This document shows, piece by piece, positions 61,845-64,000 of a DNA stretch of 64,000 nucleotides. The stretch spans positions 1,536,017 through 1,600,016 of the forward strand of contig CATOSZ010000001.1 of the NCBI GenBank assembly GCA_951812805.1, read 5' to 3'. The translations under genes were made by a program, and so were the position numbers. Below the pieces are notes generated by a model. It was given only the letters and a program-made list of their open reading frames with translations, was not told the DNA's origin and made no database searches. Position 1 is the stretch's first letter; the number at the start of each line of letters is the position of its first letter. The DNA comes from an uncultured Alphaproteobacteria bacterium (lineage in GTDB: Bacteria > Pseudomonadota > Alphaproteobacteria > GCA-2731375).

Positions 61845-63388
61845 CAGCCTGTCGGACTTGAGCCGAGTTTCGAGATGAGATTCACTGTCACGGTCTGATT
61901 CTCTCCTGCGCGGTGATTTTGTGATGAGCAACTTTCGACAGGTTGACCGGGAGACCAGCTATCTTCTGCCGCCTTCGGTGGACGAATGGCTGCCTGATCG
62001 TCATCTGGCGCGCTTCGTGGTCGATGTGCTGGAGCAGCTGGATCTCTCTGCGTTCGTGAAGGCCTATCGTGGTTCGGGCTCGGCGGCGCATCACCCGAGC
62101 GTCCTGCTGGGCCTGCTGATCTACGGCTACGCGACGGGGGTGCATTCCAGCCGGAAGCTGGAGCGGGCGAGCTATGATTCGGTGGCCTTCCGCTTCATCG
62201 CGGCAAACGACCACCCCGACCACGACACGATCGCCACGTTCCGCCGTCGCTTCCTGCCGCTGATCGAGGGGCTGTTCGTGCAGGTTCTGCTGCTGGCGCG
62301 GCAGGCCGGCATGCTGCAACTGGGCACGGTGGCGCTGGACGGGACGAAGATCCATGCCGACGCGAGCCGGCACAGCGCCCTGTCGTGGCAGCGTGCGGGC
62401 GAGATCGAAGCCCGGCTGCGGGCCGAGGTGGCGGAGTTGATGGCGTTGGCGGAAGCGGCGGACCGGTCCGAGGTTCCCGACGGCATGAGCGTGCCGGAGG
62501 AGCTGGCACGGCGCGAGGACCGGCTGGCGGCGATCGCCGCGGCGAAGGCGGAGATCGAGGCGCGGGCGGCCGAGCGTCATGCGCGGGAGCAGGCGGAGTA
62601 CGAAGAGAAGCTGGCAGCCCGCGAGGCGAAGGAAACGCGGACCGGCCGCAAGCCGGGCGGGCGGCCACCGAAGCCGCCGGAGCCGGGGCCACGGGCGAAG
62701 GACCAGGTCAACCTGACGGACCCGGACTCGCGCATCATGCCGGTGGCCGGCGGCGGCTTCGAGCAGTGCTACAACGCCCAGGCTGCGGTGGCCGCCGGCA
62801 GCCTGCTGGTGGTCAGCGCCGACGTGGTGCAGGCGGCGAACGACAAGCAGCAGATCGAACCGACGCTCGAAGCACTCGCCGGCCTGCCGGACGGGCTTGG
62901 CGAGGTCGAGACCCTGTTGGCGGACAGCGGCTACTTCAGCCAGGCCAACGTCGAGGCCTGCGGGGAAGCGGAGATCGCGCCGCTGATCGCGCTCGGCCGG
63001 GAGCACCACCATCTTTCCTGGCGGGACCGCTTCGCCGAGGCGCCGCCAGCGCCCGAGGATCCGACGCCGCTCGAGGCGATGTGCCATCGCCTGGCCACAC
63101 CCGAGGGCCGGGCGCTCTACGCGCTTCGCAAGCAGACGCCGGAGCCGGTGTTCGGCATCATCAAATCGGTGATGGGCTTGCGTCAGTTCAGCCTGCGCGG
63201 CCTCGACAAGGCGAAGGGGGAATGGACCTTGGCCACGCTCTCCTGGAACATCAAGCGGATGTTCGTCCTCAGCCACGCCTGAACGGGCGGGCCAACCCGC
63301 GTTCGCAACTTCATGGGGGTAAATCCATGACATCGACGCCCGCCAAGCCAATCTTACCAATCCTTGCATGCCCGAGTCCGACAGGCTG
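61845..63388 (+). mobile_element. IS1182-family element, intact copy
   Basis: 1,544 bp between CAGCCTGTCGGACT (61845) and AGTCCGACAGGCTG (ending 63388), flanked by CTAG at 61841-61844 and 63389-63392. It has the same termini and internal sequence as the interrupted copy at 18389-21711. The source copy for either insertion cannot be told apart by sequence. Confidence 0.95.
61924..63282 (+). CDS. IS1182-family transposase (intact)
   Basis: 452 residues. The N-terminal DUF772-like region MSNFRQVDRETSYLLPPSVDEWLPDRHLARFVVDVLEQLDLSAF contains SAAHHPSVLLGLLIYGYATGVHSSRKLE. The catalytic domain contains VALDGTKIHADAS (Asp), a long charged coiled coil near 190-230, TLLADSGYFSQANVE (Asp) and the C-terminal PEPVFGIIKSVMGLRQFSLRGLDKAKGEWTL (Glu region). 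ATG 61924 follows an alternative GTG at 61921. Complete, so it could mobilise both copies. Confidence 0.95.
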   Translation: MSNFRQVDRETSYLLPPSVDEWLPDRHLARFVVDVLEQLDLSAFVKAYRGSGSAAHHPSVLLGLLIYGYATGVHSSRKLERASYDSVAFRFIAANDHPDHDTIATFRRRFLPLIEGLFVQVLLLARQAGMLQLGTVALDGTKIHADASRHSALSWQRAGEIEARLRAEVAELMALAEAADRSEVPDGMSVPEELARREDRLAAIAAAKAEIEARAAERHAREQAEYEEKLAAREAKETRTGRKPGGRPPKPPEPGPRAKDQVNLTDPDSRIMPVAGGGFEQCYNAQAAVAAGSLLVVSADVVQAANDKQQIEPTLEALAGLPDGLGEVETLLADSGYFSQANVEACGEAEIAPLIALGREHHHLSWRDRFAEAPPAPEDPTPLEAMCHRLATPEGRALYALRKQTPEPVFGIIKSVMGLRQFSLRGLDKAKGEWTLATLSWNIKRMFVLSHA

Positions 63389-63420
63389 CTAGATATAGGG
63401 AAAAGCCTTACCGGAGGGGC

Positions 63421-64000
63421 TCAGACCTGATCGACACCATAGTAGAGTCCGACCGCATGCTTGGCCTCGGCAAAGAACAACCAGCGCTCCGTGACGAGGC
63501 CGAGCGTGATGGAAGAGGCGGCCAATATCGCCAATACCGGGTTCATCCAGCCGACATCCGTCCAGATTACGGCGCAGGCGACAGCGGGCGCCACGAAGCC
63601 GGCGAAATGAGCAATCAGGCGAAGCTTGTCGGCATGTTTGCGCCCGACATGAAAGACCATTTCCTTTTGCAGGTAGTTGGCCTCCCAGTTCGGCGTCTCC
63701 AACAGCGCGACCCGACCCAGGCGGCCGAGACCGGTCGCACTGCCGGCGGTCGAAACGCCGGCCGGTTCGGCCGTATCACGCCAGTAGAGGATCTTGGAAA
63801 GCCAGGCCAGCAGCACCAGCGCTAGCACGACGGCGGTAAAAAAGGGCCGCTCGATCCGGTTCAACAGCAGCATGGCGTTCAGCCAAACGCCGCCGCTGGC
63901 GGCCGCCAGCAACAGGTAGTTCGCGACCACCATGCCGCGGTGCCAGTTCGGTATGGCGCGCAGGCTGCGATAGATCATCGCCGTGCAATAGACCGTCACC
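63421..64000 (-). CDS. DmsC-like DMSO reductase membrane anchor subunit (5' end outside window)
   Basis: 192 codons visible; the gene continues beyond base 64000 on its 5' side. Several TM helices (MVVANYLLLAAASGGVWLNAMLL, FFTAVVLALVLLAWLSKILYW, IAHFAGFVAPAVACAVIWTDVGW) and the segment PNWEANYLQKEMVFHVGRKHADKLR match DmsC/NrfD-type anchors. The ending ERWLFFAEAKHAVGLYYG is the DmsC signature. It would bind quinol and pass electrons to a molybdenum reductase encoded upstream (outside the window). It is separated from the prkA operon by the IS1182 insertion, whose end lies 33 bases from its stop. Confidence 0.88.
   Translation of the reverse strand, partial: VTVYCTAMIYRSLRAIPNWHRGMVVANYLLLAAASGGVWLNAMLLLNRIERPFFTAVVLALVLLAWLSKILYWRDTAEPAGVSTAGSATGLGRLGRVALLETPNWEANYLQKEMVFHVGRKHADKLRLIAHFAGFVAPAVACAVIWTDVGWMNPVLAILAASSITLGLVTERWLFFAEAKHAVGLYYGVDQV

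Overview
The window is GC-rich throughout and tightly packed with short operons, many joined by ATGA or GTGA stop/start overlaps. It carries an alphaproteobacterial-type bS21, a cold-shock protein, a protocatechuate 3,4-dioxygenase pair, split thiamine-diphosphate dehydrogenase and decarboxylase subunits, four luciferase-like (LLM) flavin oxidoreductases and the prkA-yeaH-spoVR starvation operon. I infer a free-living, metabolically versatile alphaproteobacterium, possibly near Rhodospirillales. No 16S or core marker is present to settle the genus.

Layout. 1-13.5 kb: an acyl-CoA synthetase running off the left edge, an SDR, rpsU and csp, a fatty acid desaturase, a two-subunit ThDP decarboxylase, a folate cyclo-ligase paralogue, a frameshifted NHL-propeller gene with NIPSNAP and HNH neighbours, a cupin-MFS pair, a chemoreceptor remnant and a phytanoyl-CoA dioxygenase. 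13.6-21.7 kb: an insertion-sequence pile-up containing an ISAs1 element, an IS66 element that splits a PD-(D/E)XK-like nuclease gene, an HNH gene, and an IS1182 element that itself holds a second IS66 copy. It ends next to tRNA-Phe. 22-31.8 kb: dehydrogenase E1 alpha/beta and two LLM oxidoreductases, the second cut by an IS21 fragment. A complete second IS21 element follows, then a decapitated HD-GYP gene, a small-molecule kinase and pcaHG. 31.9-43.1 kb: 3-hydroxyisobutyrate-dehydrogenase-like, lipid kinase, alpha/beta hydrolase, enoyl-CoA hydratase, 2-hydroxyacid dehydrogenase (C-terminus altered by ISAs1 copy 2), LLM oxidoreductase, acyl-CoA ligase and a molybdopterin oxidoreductase. An IS481-like element lies at 43.15-44.27 kb.

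44.3-53.9 kb: a VOC protein, then the most unusual block. It holds a small two-partner-secretion exoprotein (TpsA) and its transporter (TpsB), facing an oppositely oriented operon of a CHASE2-adenylate cyclase, a DUF928 protein and a CHAT-family peptidase with an apparent signal peptide. This gene set is, to my knowledge, typical of cyanobacteria. It looks like a cell-envelope module that links sensing, cyclic nucleotide signalling, proteolysis and secretion.

54-64 kb: an SNase-like nuclease, an SDR, an LLM oxidoreductase, the spoVR/yeaH/prkA operon with a stem-loop in its leader, an intact IS1182 copy and a DmsC-like membrane anchor running off the right edge. Target-site duplications were readable for every complete IS except the second IS21. 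Each insertion therefore appears independent, and the IS21 region appears to have suffered a deletion.
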